Assembly (NCBI GenBank): GCA_022577435.1
Contig: JAKOON010000011.1
Coordinates: forward strand, 12,323,198-12,387,197
DNA length: 64,000 bases
Source of the DNA: Embiotoca jacksoni
Taxonomy: Eukaryota; Chordata; Actinopteri; Embiotocidae
Direction: 5' to 3'
Position 1 is the first letter of the stretch. The number at the start of each line of letters is the position of its first letter. This document shows positions 21,683 to 32,089 of the stretch, piece by piece. The notes under the pieces are model-generated. The model saw only the letters and a list, made by a program, of their open reading frames with translations. It made no database searches and was not told the DNA's origin. Both the position numbers and the translations under genes were made by a program.

Positions 21683-21741
21683 GAGGTCATAAAACTGTTC
21701 GTAGTCTCCGGGTCTGAAAAATGACACCTTAAAGTGCAGTG
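21683..21741 (+). repeat. Family A, 5' fragment
   Basis: CATAAAACTGTTCGTAGTCTC, CGGGTCTGAAAAATGACACC and TTAAAGTGCAGTG align with the first 60 bp of copies 5 and 7. The rest is absent. Confidence 0.75.
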
Positions 21742-21780
21742 TAAGCTACGCTAAACTAAGCTAAGCTATGCTAAGCGTCT

Positions 21781-22095
21781 GTAGCTTCTAGGGGTGGGTA
21801 TTTCAAGCAAAAGTACAATTAAAAATTTGCTGTGAACTATTCGATTTGTATTTTCACCTCCTAGCAACGTGTTATTCTTCTCCAAATGCCAATTAATGCC
21901 AGCTGGCAGGCAGCTTTTAGGCGGTTTTACCGACACCTTCTGATGGGAGTACGGCATTACAACCAGGCGGCGGTAAAAACAGGGGAAATAAGGAAGAACA
22001 ATATATATACTACGCATACGCATATACTAATCGATTTTGTACATTATAACGACTATTGGAATATTCGAAAATCGTGCCACATCCCTAGTAGCTTC
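21781..22095. mobile_element. hAT-type MITE with perfect 8-bp target duplication
   Basis: A 299-bp element (21789-22087) begins TAGGGGTGGGTATT and ends GTGCCACATCCCTA, which form imperfect terminal inverted repeats (TAGGGGTGGG against TAGGGATGTGG). It is flanked on both sides by GTAGCTTC (21781-21788 and 22088-22095). An 8-bp duplication and these ends fit the hAT superfamily. It encodes no transposase, so it is non-autonomous. The inner part has GGAATATTCGAAAATCG, common in such fish elements. Confidence 0.9.
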
Positions 22096-22219
22096 ATATT
22101 TGCTGTCTGAACGGCTGTACCTCCCAAACTGTTGCACTTTCAAGTTAAAACTCTGGTGATAAACTCTGCCGGTCTCTGCAGTGGAAACAGTTCGTGGTTT
22201 CACAGATACTGTATATAAA

Positions 22220-22620
22220 AAACAGAAGCCGAGCCGTGCAGCTGCCGACTCTGACGGCTTGAAGAAATGACTGAAGGAAGAGCGCTCCGTCCATTTATTG
22301 TTTAATGCCACATTAGCAATCTGCAGCGCGGCGAACCCGCTGCCAGCCGAGGCAGCTCCGGGCAGATGGGCCGCTCTGTAAGATAGATCCGCTGCCACAT
22401 AAATTCCCCGCCGCCATCAAAAGCCAAAGGAGAAACAAGCACTAACGGCGTGTTATGGCGGGTCCGAGGCTGCTGCCAAAAGCAGCAGTTCATGCTTTTT
22501 CCCTGTTCAGACATTTGAGGGATGGACTCAGATGTTACCTCTCATTAGTATTACTGGACAGCAGAAACAAACAGAAAGCACTTAGTGCCAGGGAGGAGAC
22601 GGGCGCTCGGAAAACACATC
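22220..22620. promoter_or_regulatory. Candidate conserved non-coding element
   Basis: Single-copy block with CCATTTATTGTTTAATGCC, CACATTAGCAATCTGC, CACATAAATTCCCCGCCGCC, TCAAAAGCCAAAGGAG and CTCATTAGTATTACTGG. No repeats or coding features. Confidence 0.34.
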
Positions 22621-22639
22621 ATTAGACTGCAGATGTGCT

Positions 22640-23275
22640 GACTTCCCTTTTCTTTGTGTCTGAACAGTGATTTGGCTTAATGACGCGAATGAATCGGCGG
22701 CGGCCGTCTCGGAGGATCAAACAGCTGCTGGCTGCAGTTTCGCAGACGTAAATACTTTGTGTCGTGTGGACGGTGGACGTCTCTGCAGCGGCTTCAGGTG
22801 GAGGACGCACGTCGAGTCCCGCAGCACCGGCCGGAGCAAACTGTCCGCAGGAACACGGACGAACATCTGTGGCTCAAAGAAAATTACCTGAATTTACGTT
22901 GATAATTACTCATTTATTCATTCTCTAATGGGACCGGGACTGTCACGATCAAGAACATTTTGTTGCAGATTAATTGTCAGACAAATTATTACGATTAACG
23001 ATTTAATTATGTTTTTCCATTCATTTTATGGAGCTAATATATTGCAAGCCTGAGCATAGTTTAATTATCCCTCTTACAAAATGAAGTGCTGTTTATTGGC
23101 ATCGAACATTAGAACATATCAATAAAAAATTGGTTTCTGATGTCTTTCAGGTTTTGTAAACAGACACTGAGCAGCACAGACATAACGAAGAAATTAGTGA
23201 GAATGACAGGAACCAATAATGAAAATAAACGCTGTTCTGTGGTGGCGCTAATTCTCCACTCATGATCATTAAACC
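22640..23275. other. Unassigned DNA
   Basis: 22900-23060 has ACGATTAACGATTTAAT-type sequence resembling decayed fish interspersed repeats, but no second copy is clear in this window. Confidence 0.4.
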
Positions 23276-23277
23276 AC

Positions 23278-23352
23278 AGAAGAAGAAGAAGAAGAAGAAG
23301 AAGAAGAAGAAGAAGAAGAAGAAGAAGAAGAACAAGAAGAAGAACAAGAAGG
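23278..23352. repeat. (GAA)n microsatellite
   Basis: About 24 AGA/GAA triplets with two AAC interruptions. Creates poly-Leu/Phe frames on the - strand. Confidence 0.98.
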
Positions 23353-23419
23353 AGCCACGAGATGACATCGTTAAAAGAGTCCCGAACCACGTAAATTTCC
23401 CTTAAGCACGTCACGCTGC

Positions 23420-23480
23420 TACGCTTCCCTCTAGTGGACGAGAGGGTGTATGACGCTTTGTCGTGATACCAGGTTGAATG
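23420..23480 (+). repeat. Dispersed repeat family D, copy 1
   Basis: CTCTAGTGGACGAGAGGGTG then TATGACGCTTTGTCGTGATA matches 33782-33832 (CCTAGTGGACAGGCGGGTG, TATGACGGACTTTGCCGCG) in the same order. Confidence 0.6.
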
Positions 23481-23499
23481 ATTATTCAAAATTATCGCG

Positions 23500-24280
23500 A
23501 TCAGCTCAAATAATCGTAATCATATATCATGTAAAGTTTGGAAGCATTTTGTGAAGTCAGTGCTCCTATAGATGAGAGAGGGCAACAGACTGCAGTTCGG
23601 CTGCGCTGTTGGTGTTTTTAAATGCTTTCAATGTGAGAATTCGCTGCTTCTCCTGGCTTCACATTGACGTGAATATCTGCTGGTCAGACATTTGACGAGG
23701 CCTCCTCGTGCCCGGACACATTGTGACGGATATTTTCCTTCACAAAAGACAGATGTACAAATTAAACCACAAATCAGCTGATGATGTAAAAAAAACACTC
23801 GCAGCTCCACTTGGCACCGACACGACCTATCGGATGCCTCTAATTCGAAAACCAGAGAACCTGAAAGTCCAACACATTTAAAGGTTCGTAATATGATAGA
23901 AACAGGTCTTTCAGACTTCCTGACTCCACCACTCAAAGCTCTTTACATTTGTTTTTCTTTACGTTTCAATATTTTTTTCACAATGCTTCATTTAACAGTT
24001 TTTTTTTTCAAAATCATCAATCATTTAATTTCCTTTAACTAATCGATCTGATGATCCAGGAGGTCTCCAGAACAGCAGATATATTGTCTATCATTGATCT
24101 GAAATGAAACTGACCTGTTGGGTTTTTCCCTCGAGTGACGTCCGGTTTCTGAGCGCGACCCTTTAAAGCAGTAAAGGGTCGCTGAGTAAACGGCCTCCAA
24201 TCCGGCGGGACGAAGCGTTATCTGGCCGGCAGGCAGCGGAACAACAGTATCTGCGGCTGCAGACGTTCGTTGCAGCCGCC
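23500..24280. other. Unassigned DNA
   Basis: Mixed to AT-rich with T runs near 24000. Short frames only, none with a domain. Confidence 0.45.
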
Positions 24281-24284
24281 GCTT

Positions 24285-24465
24285 CATTCTGTCGCCACAA
24301 TTGACTTGTCATGTATTTTCCAGCTAATTAGGCCTTTTAAATCAGAGGTTATGTAAGGCGGGCATTGATAAGAACACAGCGGTAAATTGACCGTGTAAAC
24401 GCCGCCATTCATTCGGAGGGACAATGACCCCCCGCGGCGATAATGGGGATTAATTGCAGGCCGTT
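24285..24465. promoter_or_regulatory. Candidate conserved non-coding element
   Basis: CACAATTGACTTGTCATG, CCAGCTAATTAGGCC, GGGCATTGATAAGAAC and GGGGATTAATTGCAGG lie within 170 bp of single-copy sequence. Confidence 0.34.
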
Positions 24466-24534
24466 GGGGGGAGAGGGGGGCTGCAGGCGTGCCGGCGCAG
24501 ATAGCACGGCTCCCTCGTCGGGGGGGTTAACCAG

Positions 24535-24535
<1 letters not shown>

Positions 24536-24568
<33 letters not shown>
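24536..24568. repeat. Homopolymer run of 33 G
   Basis: Uninterrupted G from 24536 to 24568, preceded by further G blocks (24467-24480, 24521-24526). Length may be unreliable in the assembly. Confidence 0.95.
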
Positions 24569-24570
<2 letters not shown>

Positions 24571-24904
24571 GCGGCGCTGACAGGAGGGGGGCTGCGTTCA
24601 AGAACAAAGGTCTCGGGGAGCCTCGGACGGTTCAGCACACACACAAGTGACAGGAAGTGAGGCCGGCACTCAGAAACACGGTCAAGGAAAGAGAAGATTA
24701 CATGTTGTGCATGAAAAACTAGAAATACCAACGATGAAAGTTACATTCATGAGAAAATAAACGACTTTATGCTTTTATCACCTAACTTCTCTCATATTTC
24801 CTTTCCGTCACAGGAGCTTCTATGAATGTTCTCATTATTATAAGTGTGGTTATTTGAATTATTACTGTATTATTAGGAATAAAATAAGTTGTATTTTGAA
24901 AGGC

Positions 24905-25060
24905 GACTTTAGGTCGTGATACCTTCAGCAGAGCTTCTGTTCACGATGTTTTTTGAGGGCAAAAATTGCCGGAATTTTGCTAAATTACGAGCTGCAGCAA
25001 ATATTGCGGAGATTGCCCGAATTTGCGTGAATTATTGTGATCTTACAGTCGACTGATAAT
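24905..25060 (+). repeat. Dispersed repeat family B, copy 1
   Basis: CTTCAGCAGAGCTTCTGTTC (24923) recurs at 43970 and GCAAATATTGCGGAGATTGC (24997) recurs at 60225. A copy of the ending GCGTGAATTATTGTGAT is present in all three. Class unknown. Confidence 0.7.
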
Positions 25061-25069
25061 TTTGAGCGT

Positions 25070-25605
25070 TTCTTACTATTTACCGCAAAAAACACGACCT
25101 CTCCACCGTGACCTTATTTTAAAATCACAAGTCACCCTGATCGAGAGCCTGAAACTTGAGATGACGTCGTGGGGACAACTGTGATTGGCGGAGGACCAGA
25201 TTTGGCCCATGTGCCGCTACTTGCCCACCACTGATGCATAAATTGTGATCCTATTCAGCTTCGTCGTCTCTGCAGCTTCTTCTTCATGGTCTCTGCTGTC
25301 CCAGGTTGACTTCGGGGGTCCTGCAAGGCGCCCCCGCTCTCCCCCCCGTCTTCTGTCAGCCGTGTCCATGCCTCCTTGACGACTGCCGCTCCGCTGGTTT
25401 CTCGCTCCGCAGACGGCAGCTCGCTGACGACGATGGGACGGGATGCGGTTCTCTCTCCGGGGACCTGCAGGCTCTCCTCTCCTGCGAGCACACAAACCAC
25501 TTGTCTCTGCTAGTTTGTGGGGGTGGGAGGTGGGCAGGGGGTCGGGGGGGGTCGCTGTGACAGGTAATAGGGGATGTGGGGGGGGGGGTCGATCGGGCCC
25601 TGCCT
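25070..25605. other. Unassigned DNA
   Basis: Several overlapping open frames of 80-90 codons on both strands near 25217-25613 lack any recognisable domain. G-rich from 25518 to 25590. Confidence 0.45.
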
Positions 25606-25609
25606 CTCG

Positions 25610-26180
25610 TCACACTGTCTATACAGGCTGGCGGCTTAATTCGGCGCCCATTAGCCGGGAGATTTGTTATTGCTCACTTCTCAGAGGCTCTGACAGGAGG
25701 GCCTCTCAGCTGCAGGACGGCTCCTCCGCCGGGAATTACAATGAAGGAGGGCTGCTCTCTTCACCTGAATCCTTTCCCGGGCTCCAGTGTTCTGAAGCCG
25801 CGGCGTCCTCGACCCATCTCCTCAAACCACCGGCATCTCCCGTTCTCCTTCACAGATCGCCGCGTGTCACGTCTGCAGAGGATCAACTGTTGGGTGGGGG
25901 AAGGGGGGGCTGGAAAATTGGCTGAGGGCATTCCCAGTCATGGAGCTCCTGATTTGTCAATCACTTTTCAATTAGCAAATGAGCTCCAGCGGCGAGGTGG
26001 CCCCCTGGTCAGAATGAGCTGAGGTAGGACGAAGGAGAGCTGAGCCAGCAGGAATTATCCACTCCTTCACACACAGCAATGAAATTAACCGAATATAATA
26101 TAATTACCATTATGCTATTGATCAAATGCACTGATTCTTTAAAGCAGGGGGCCACCGAGAGGCCAAGTACTGACTTCATC
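25610..26180. promoter_or_regulatory. Candidate conserved non-coding element(s)
   Basis: Two segments look single-copy. 25630-25760 has GGCGCCCATTAGCCGGG and GGGAATTACAATGAAGG. 25915-26165 has GATTTGTCAATCACTTTTC, AATTAGCAAATGAGCTCC, ATATAATTACCATTATGC and ATTGATCAAATGCACTG. A 160-codon frame at 25443-25925 crosses part of it but has no domain. Confidence 0.33.
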
Positions 26181-26221
26181 CCGACGGGGAGGAGGGAAGA
26201 GAAACACGACACTCAGGACTA

Positions 26222-26570
26222 AAACATCATTTGATAAAAAAAAAAAAAAAGAGAGACAACAGTCTAGAGTTCTGTGACGCCTTTTAAAACAAACGGAAAA
26301 AATAACCTTAGAAACACGAACATTACGGACCGGTGCTCCTCTGACAAGCTGCCGTCACAATTTCACTTCGCTTACATCCAGTTATACTAAGAAATCTTTC
26401 AGGAGAGTCGAAACTATCGTCATCAAATGAAATAAAAGTGAAAAATATCCTCTAAACCACATCCGCTTCTTAAAAAAGAATCACCAAAAACTGTTAATAA
26501 ACCCGGAAACCATCATCAACAAGCCTTTACCTCATTTAATCTTCCACTACGGCCCAATGAGACGGCCGAC
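26222..26570. other. Unassigned DNA
   Basis: Poly-A at 26236-26250, then mixed AT-rich sequence. No element is supported. Confidence 0.45.
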
Positions 26571-26589
26571 AGCCAACAATGAGCAGCAA

Positions 26590-26890
26590 TATCAGATTTT
26601 CGGTCAAAACTCTGGAAGTCGTGAACAGAGGCCGTGAACTCGGGTCTCGAAGAAAATTTGGGGTTACGACGTCGTGGATACCACAAGGGGGCGCCGTTCA
26701 TACGGACTCTTCTCGCGTACGCGGTAAATACGACCCCACTTGAAAGCGGCATGTGATAGTTGGACCCGCCCTCATTAGTTTCACCTGTCCCTCGTTGTCC
26801 TTCCCCTCCCTTGTCAGTTTGTTTCAATTATGTGTCTGTGGTAAAACTTTGGCTCTATAAATAAACCTGTTTCTGTGAACAGCCCCCCCC
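26590..26890 (+). repeat. Dispersed repeat family G, copy 1
   Basis: Shares GTCAAAACTCTGGAA (26604) and CTATAAATAAACCTGTTTCT followed by GTGAACAG (26853-26880) with 35110-35340, in the same order. The spacing between the two blocks differs by about 70 bp. The AATAAA-bearing end looks like a retroposon 3' tail. Confidence 0.6.
26680..26696 (+). promoter_or_regulatory. CTCF-core-like motif
   Basis: ACCACAAGGGGGCGCCG matches CCACNAGGGGGCGC. It lies inside repeat family G copy 1. Confidence 0.5.
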
Positions 26891-26894
26891 CCCA

Positions 26895-27306
26895 TCACTG
26901 CACCTCCTAAAACAGAGCTCATCGATTATCGACGATCTGGTTGATGTAGCGGTGCGACTTTGATCGACGCTCGCTCGGACTCTCCTCCATCACGGGGACG
27001 GATGTTTGATCTCCTCCTCAGGTACCAATGATCTGTTTTTTTCCCTCCTCCCTCCTTTCTGTCAGCAGCTCTGACCTTCTCTCTCCCCCCCCCCCCCCCG
27101 TGTGTGTGTGACAGAAGCCGCTGAAGGACGTCCGGATCGGCTGACGCTGCACTTCCTGCCCGCCGTCAGCGGCGCCGATCGCTGCCAAAAGGTGTGAGAG
27201 GTCCAGCCGCGGCGTGGACACTTGATGAAGCAGAGGAATCGATGGAGCGAGGAATGATGAAGAAATGAGAGGCGGAGACGGACAGGATGCAGAAATGAGT
27301 GTGGCA

Positions 27307-27310
<4 letters not shown>
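26895..27310. other. Unassigned DNA with C-run
   Basis: A run of 15 C at 27085-27099 is followed by a short GT tract. Nothing else is supported. Confidence 0.5.
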
Positions 27311-27311
<1 letters not shown>

Positions 27312-27377
<66 letters not shown>

Positions 27378-27391
27378 CGTGCGTGTGTGTG
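27312..27391. repeat. (GT)n microsatellite
   Basis: About 40 GT units with GC interruptions at the right end. Confidence 0.98.
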
Positions 27392-27399
27392 AGAAAGTC

Positions 27400-29215
27400 C
27401 AAAATGCAAAGAGAGGAAGAGGAGGAGGAGGTGATCAATACGACGAAACAATGTGTGGCTTCATTATTCTCACGTGCAGAATGAATGGAGTTGTGCAGGG
27501 AGTTCTGCTGAAGACGAAGGAGCTTCACCTGATGAAGACTGTTATTCTTCCTCTGATCAGACAGAACAACAATAAGCAGACGGGTGATTGATGAACGCGC
27601 GGGGATCTCCGGGTCGGCTGCCAGACGTTCCCGGGTTTATTTGTGTTTCGCGTCGGGCCCGAGCGGGCGTGTTTGCGTCTGGGTCTCCGGAGGAACGCGC
27701 GTCCTGAGAAAACGAGGAGCACAAACACCGACCCCGCTGCTCCGAGACGCCGCCCCTCGTCCGACTGGATGTCGTAACAGCGGGCCCGTGTGTGTGCGTT
27801 GTGTGGGCCTGCTGACAGACGGAGCTGCTACACGTTAGCTTAGCACAGGTGGGACTATTTGGGGGCGGGGGGGGGGGGGGGGGGGGGGTTATCCTCTCAA
27901 AGAGGAAGTGAGCGTGAGTGACTTCCTGCGTTCTTTGTCTGATGATATTCTCGCTTTGAACGGTGAGTCTGCATCATGCCGACCTCGCCCGGGCCGTGCA
28001 GGAAGTGACGTCAACACCTGTGTCCACCGAAGTGTTTTTTTTCGTGAGCTCAAAATACTTTTTGGGGGAAATTGTTTTTAGCAGCGTGACGAGCCGCTGG
28101 GTTGAGTGCAGTTTTTTTCCTTTTTTTTTTTCTTTTTTTTTTCTTTCTGGTCGCTGAGAGTTGAAAAATGTTCATCTTCGAGATGAAACTCGTCACTGTC
28201 TCTTTTAACTCAGCCGTCCAATATTAGAGAATCTACACGGGCTTTCACACATGACACCATGAACATGCTCCAAAAACCACGTTTCACATGTCTACAGTCA
28301 CGTGTGTGTATAGCATGTGATCACATGACTTTTTGCACAAGCATGTGGTTCTTCTGTAAGAGTGATGATGCCATGAATATAAATACAGATTTTTTTTTTC
28401 AGCGCCATGTTGCATTTATGAGCTGCAATGACATCACTCGTTCACAATCAAATATGATAAATATAAAATTAATCATATAAAACAGGTCTGTATCAAACAG
28501 AATCAGAATCTCAGAATTATTGATGACTTATAAACAACAAATATGTGAAACTAGAAGAGCAGCTGTTGTTTTGTGATCAATAAAAATATATTGTTTTTAT
28601 CACAGCTAAGAGTTTCATGTGGACGTTAGATTACATTTATAAATGTTTTATTTCACCACCAAAATATTTAAAAAAACATTTTTACTCTGTACTACTTTGT
28701 TTTTAATTTCCCCCCAAACAATGTTTTCAGTGTTTTATTTTTTCCTGCAGATAAATAAATTAAAGTTAATTATGTTTATAAATTCAATGCTACATTTCCT
28801 TCAGTTGACGCCTTTATTGGTGCTGTGATGTTACGAAGTATTTAAATGTCAAAATTCTTTCACTGTTCTGTGCTTTGTGACTCCGCCTCCTTTTTTTCTG
28901 ATCAAAATGACGGACATGACCTCGTTTGGATTAACCAATAAAAACTCAGGAAGGTTTTATGAAGTTTATCATCAATTTAAAGGAAGAAAGTTGTTTTCCT
29001 TAATAATAAAAATAAACCTTTTTCGTTTATTTTATTTCCTTTCTTTGTAATTTATCATTTTGAGTCTTATTTTAAGGTTTGATGATGTCACTTCGATCAC
29101 CTCCTACCTGCTCTGTTCACCGTGTGTTTGATCAGTGAGATGAATAACTTGACGGGAGACCAGTGAGGAAGTCGGTCGGCCTCCGTCGTGACTCTCCGCA
29201 GGTGAAGGTCTGGAA
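27400..29215. other. Unassigned DNA, G-run and AT-rich tail
   Basis: 27590-27850 is GC-rich. A nearly pure G run lies at 27861-27888 and T-rich sequence at 28113-28147. 28370-29080 is AT-rich. No gene, repeat family or motif cluster is recognised. Confidence 0.5.
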
Positions 29216-29219
29216 TCCC

Positions 29220-29990
29220 GCGGCCGTCCCACCGTTTTCCAGGCAAATTGATTTATTTCACATTATTAATGAACTTTGCTGCACTTCCACTTGTCAGCCT
29301 TAGGCCCCGCGGGGGTCAATAACGGGAGGAAACTTGATGTTAGTGGATCGGGCTTAAGTGATTCTGTCGCGCTAACGATTCAATATATCAGGACAAATGT
29401 CAGCTGCTTGTAATATGTTGATTCTGCAGGTCTGATCTGCATAAGCTCTGCGTCCGGCGGGCGAGGGGTGGGGGTTGGCGGCGATGGCTCCACATTCCTC
29501 TAAATATTTCATGCGGAGGTGAAGCGGCCGCGCTCGCTGAATAAACCAACAGTGGAGGGCCTCCGAGTGCTGGATCTATAAAGGAGGAATTTTAAATGTG
29601 TCACAAATAAATCAGTCCAGCTGTGGGCTGTTTAATGTGGGAACCAGCTGACAGCGGCATTTGCAGGCTTTGTGTGAGCTGTGGTGGAGGGGGGAGGCGG
29701 GGTGGAGGTGGTGGTGCGGGTGGTGGTGGTGGTGGTGGGAGGGGGGGGGAAGGCGTGTAAACACTTAAGGTGACTAAACTGCTGGCTCGAGTTTTCTGGC
29801 CGGCGGCAGAAATCAGTGCGATGGATCGGCCGGCAGAGATTTAGTTGCAGGTGGCAGAGGTCGGTGGATTGTGTATTCTGTGCAGTCAATAATAAAGTTA
29901 GGACTTATGCCCGCGGAAAGTTAATGAGCAATCACAAGGACCTTGGAAAGTCATTTGCATCTGGGCACGAGCTCCTCACTTTGGCCGGGA
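29220..29990. promoter_or_regulatory. Candidate conserved non-coding elements
   Basis: 29235-29440 holds GGCAAATTGATTTATTTCAC, ATTATTAATGAAC and GCTAACGATTCAATATATC. 29820-29990 holds GTCAATAATAAAGTTAGG, AAGTTAATGAGCAATCAC and a perfect POU octamer ATTTGCAT (29953-29960). A (TGG)n tract (29700-29739) separates them. The octamer and dense TAAT words suggest neural or developmental enhancer activity, by inference. Confidence 0.37.
29700..29739. repeat. (TGG)n microsatellite
   Basis: Repeated GGT/TGG triplets in a G-rich segment that extends to 29750. Confidence 0.93.
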
Positions 29991-30039
29991 GAGGCCCCCC
30001 GGGGAGCCGCAGAGGAATACTGCAGAGCAGCACAGGCCG

Positions 30040-30066
30040 AGGAGGATGAGGAGGAGGAGGAGGAGG
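30040..30066. repeat. (GAG)n microsatellite
   Basis: About nine GAG triplets. Confidence 0.93.
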
Positions 30067-30220
30067 AGCCTCGAACAACACAACGTCCATCGACACACAA
30101 CGTCAGAGCCTCGGACAGCAAGACGCACAAACGTGGGAGCCTCGAGCAATACAACAAAACATGTGTGTTCACCGACACGCAGCGTCAGAGCCTCGGAACA
30201 CAAAGACCCAAACGTGTGTG
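30067..30220. repeat. Tandem duplication of a bipartite unit of about 80 bp
   Basis: An A-B-A'-B' arrangement in which each part starts GAGCCTCG. A is followed by ACAACA-type and CGACACAC words, B by CAAGACGCACAAACGTG. The second pair (GAGCCTCGAGCAATACAAC, then GAGCCTCGGAACACAAAG) repeats the order. Confidence 0.85.
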
Positions 30221-30344
30221 TTGGGCCGCAGCTCTGACGGACAGACAGATCTATTTTACGACGCCGCGCTGCCCACGTAATCCCCTCGTCTGCTTTCACG
30301 TCCACAACTGTGTGAGGCTCTAATCTGTCCAGGACTGTGTGAGG

Positions 30345-30362
30345 CAGGAGGCGCCCCCTCTC
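30345..30362 (-). promoter_or_regulatory. CTCF-core-like motif, reverse strand
   Basis: The reverse complement contains GAGGGGGCGCCTCCTGCC. The GGGGGCGC core is present, but the 5' half (CCAC/CCAG) is missing. Confidence 0.3.
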
Positions 30363-30410
30363 CTCCTCCTCCTCCTCCTCCTCCTCCTCCTCCTCCTCCT
30401 CCTCCCCCCC
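30358..30410. repeat. (CCT)n microsatellite
   Basis: About 15 CCT/TCC triplets ending in C8. Confidence 0.97.
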
Positions 30411-30419
30411 GGAGGCCCC

Positions 30420-31245
30420 TGCTGGCCTGTGTGGACCCTGCTGGCCTCCGGACAGACCTCGAGATCTTCATTCAGACCACAGCGCTTCCACATGGAAATA
30501 ACCTGTCACGTGACACGAGAGCCGATCGCCTCATCTCACCCACGGCCGCCCAACCGCTCAGAACGGGTTCACCAGCTGGAACCAACACCTCATTTACACA
30601 AGAACAACCTGCTGGCGCCAGCTTTGTGGAAAATCCTCCTGCTGTCGGACCACTTCTTTTCTGACCTGCCGATTAACACTCACACAGCAGAACTGAAGGA
30701 CTGGAGATGATATTACTGATCATTTATTAACATTTACATCTGCAGGTGACTGACCAACGTCTTCTGGAAACTCAGGAGCTGAACAGGCCTGATGACATCA
30801 TCATCACCTGCCGTTGTCACTGAATTATTACCTGAAACGTTGAAAACAGGATGAACAGAGAAAGGAGAGTCTTCGCTCATCTCTCCACATTCGTTCGGAC
30901 TTCCCGTTTACGTTCCTAAACATCTGCGACCTGATGAGTCCCGGAAGATAAAACAATTAAAGTCCTGACATGACAGAGGATTTTACACAATTTGGCAACT
31001 CAAAATGTCTTCTTATTTATGGCTCATTAGACATCTATGAAGAGTTAGTAACACATCTATTAATAAAGTCATTATAAACACAGCTGCATACAATTCAAAT
31101 ATTTGTAAAAATAATGTCTTTACTTTGACACCACTTCCTGTTCGAAAGTTCCTCATGCAGTTTAGAGGGCGTTACATTTTACAGATGTCCATGAATGCAT
31201 CATGTGCAGGTTGTTATCAGTTAGTATATGTTAATAAAGGATCTG
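30420..31245. other. Unassigned DNA
   Basis: No repeat family recognised. The 123-codon frame at 30339-30710 begins in the (CCT)n array and has no domain. Confidence 0.45.
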
Positions 31246-31249
31246 AGAG

Positions 31250-31740
31250 CTGCAGCTAGTGTTGACATTTTTAGACATATTTTCATATTATATTTCCTTT
31301 TTTTCTTTCTTTCCTTCTTCTATTCACACTTTCACACATTCCGTCGTCCTTTTAATTACTTCCACATACTTTTATTGCTCTTATCTATCTAATCTTTTGT
31401 CCCAGCTCCTATTTAAATGCAACTTATTATTTGCTTTTTATTATTACAGCTTTTATCGTTTTAATGCATTTCACTGTCTTCATTTTTATTGTTTGTTTTT
31501 TTTAGTTCTTATTTGAGTCTATTCTACCACTCTCATCGTTAGTCAATCTATCTTCTACATTTCTATTGTCATCTATCGTCTTGTACATTATTTGTCTCAG
31601 TGTTTTTTAAATCGTCTTTTTTCCTTTGAATTTGTTTTTAATTTTGTCCTGTATCTATAAAAAAAAAAAATTCTGGTCTGTCTACACCCTGGCAATCATC
31701 TGTCCTGCACTACATAAATAAAGTTTGATTGATCGATTAG
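31250..31740 (+). mobile_element. Probable LINE/SINE 3' region
   Basis: T-rich sequence ending CATAAATAAAGTTTGATTGA then TCGATT at 31712-31738. This is the usual A/T-rich 3' terminus with TGATTGAT-type tail of fish non-LTR elements. No coding remnant. Confidence 0.55.
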
Positions 31741-32089
31741 CAGCGGTTAGCTTCACGCTGATGTCAGAGTCACAGATGTTTGAAAGGTCACGTCAGATGA
31801 AAATCTGAGGAAGATGAGTGAGAGACGAGTTGAAAGTTGCTGTTGTATTCCAATAAAAACCTCTGCAGCTCAGGGGGAGGAGTTTTTTTTAATTCTTTAT
31901 TATTTAACCCCTGCAGCCCCGCGCGTCTACAGTCTTCAGGTCACAGGTGGATTGACTGCTGCTTCCTCATAATAAATGCTGATCAATCTGCGGCTGTGAT
32001 CGCCGTGCGAGGCGCCCCCGCCGGCTGCTGGCTGCCTCCGCTGCCCCGCGCGCTGCTTCACAGATGAAGCATGTAGTCGGAGCGGGCGG

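Noticed and set aside
22930..23520. Possible DNA transposon around ACGATTAACG / ATCGCGAT words
   Set aside because: No convincing terminal inverted repeats or target duplication found by eye. The (GAA)n tract and family D lie inside.
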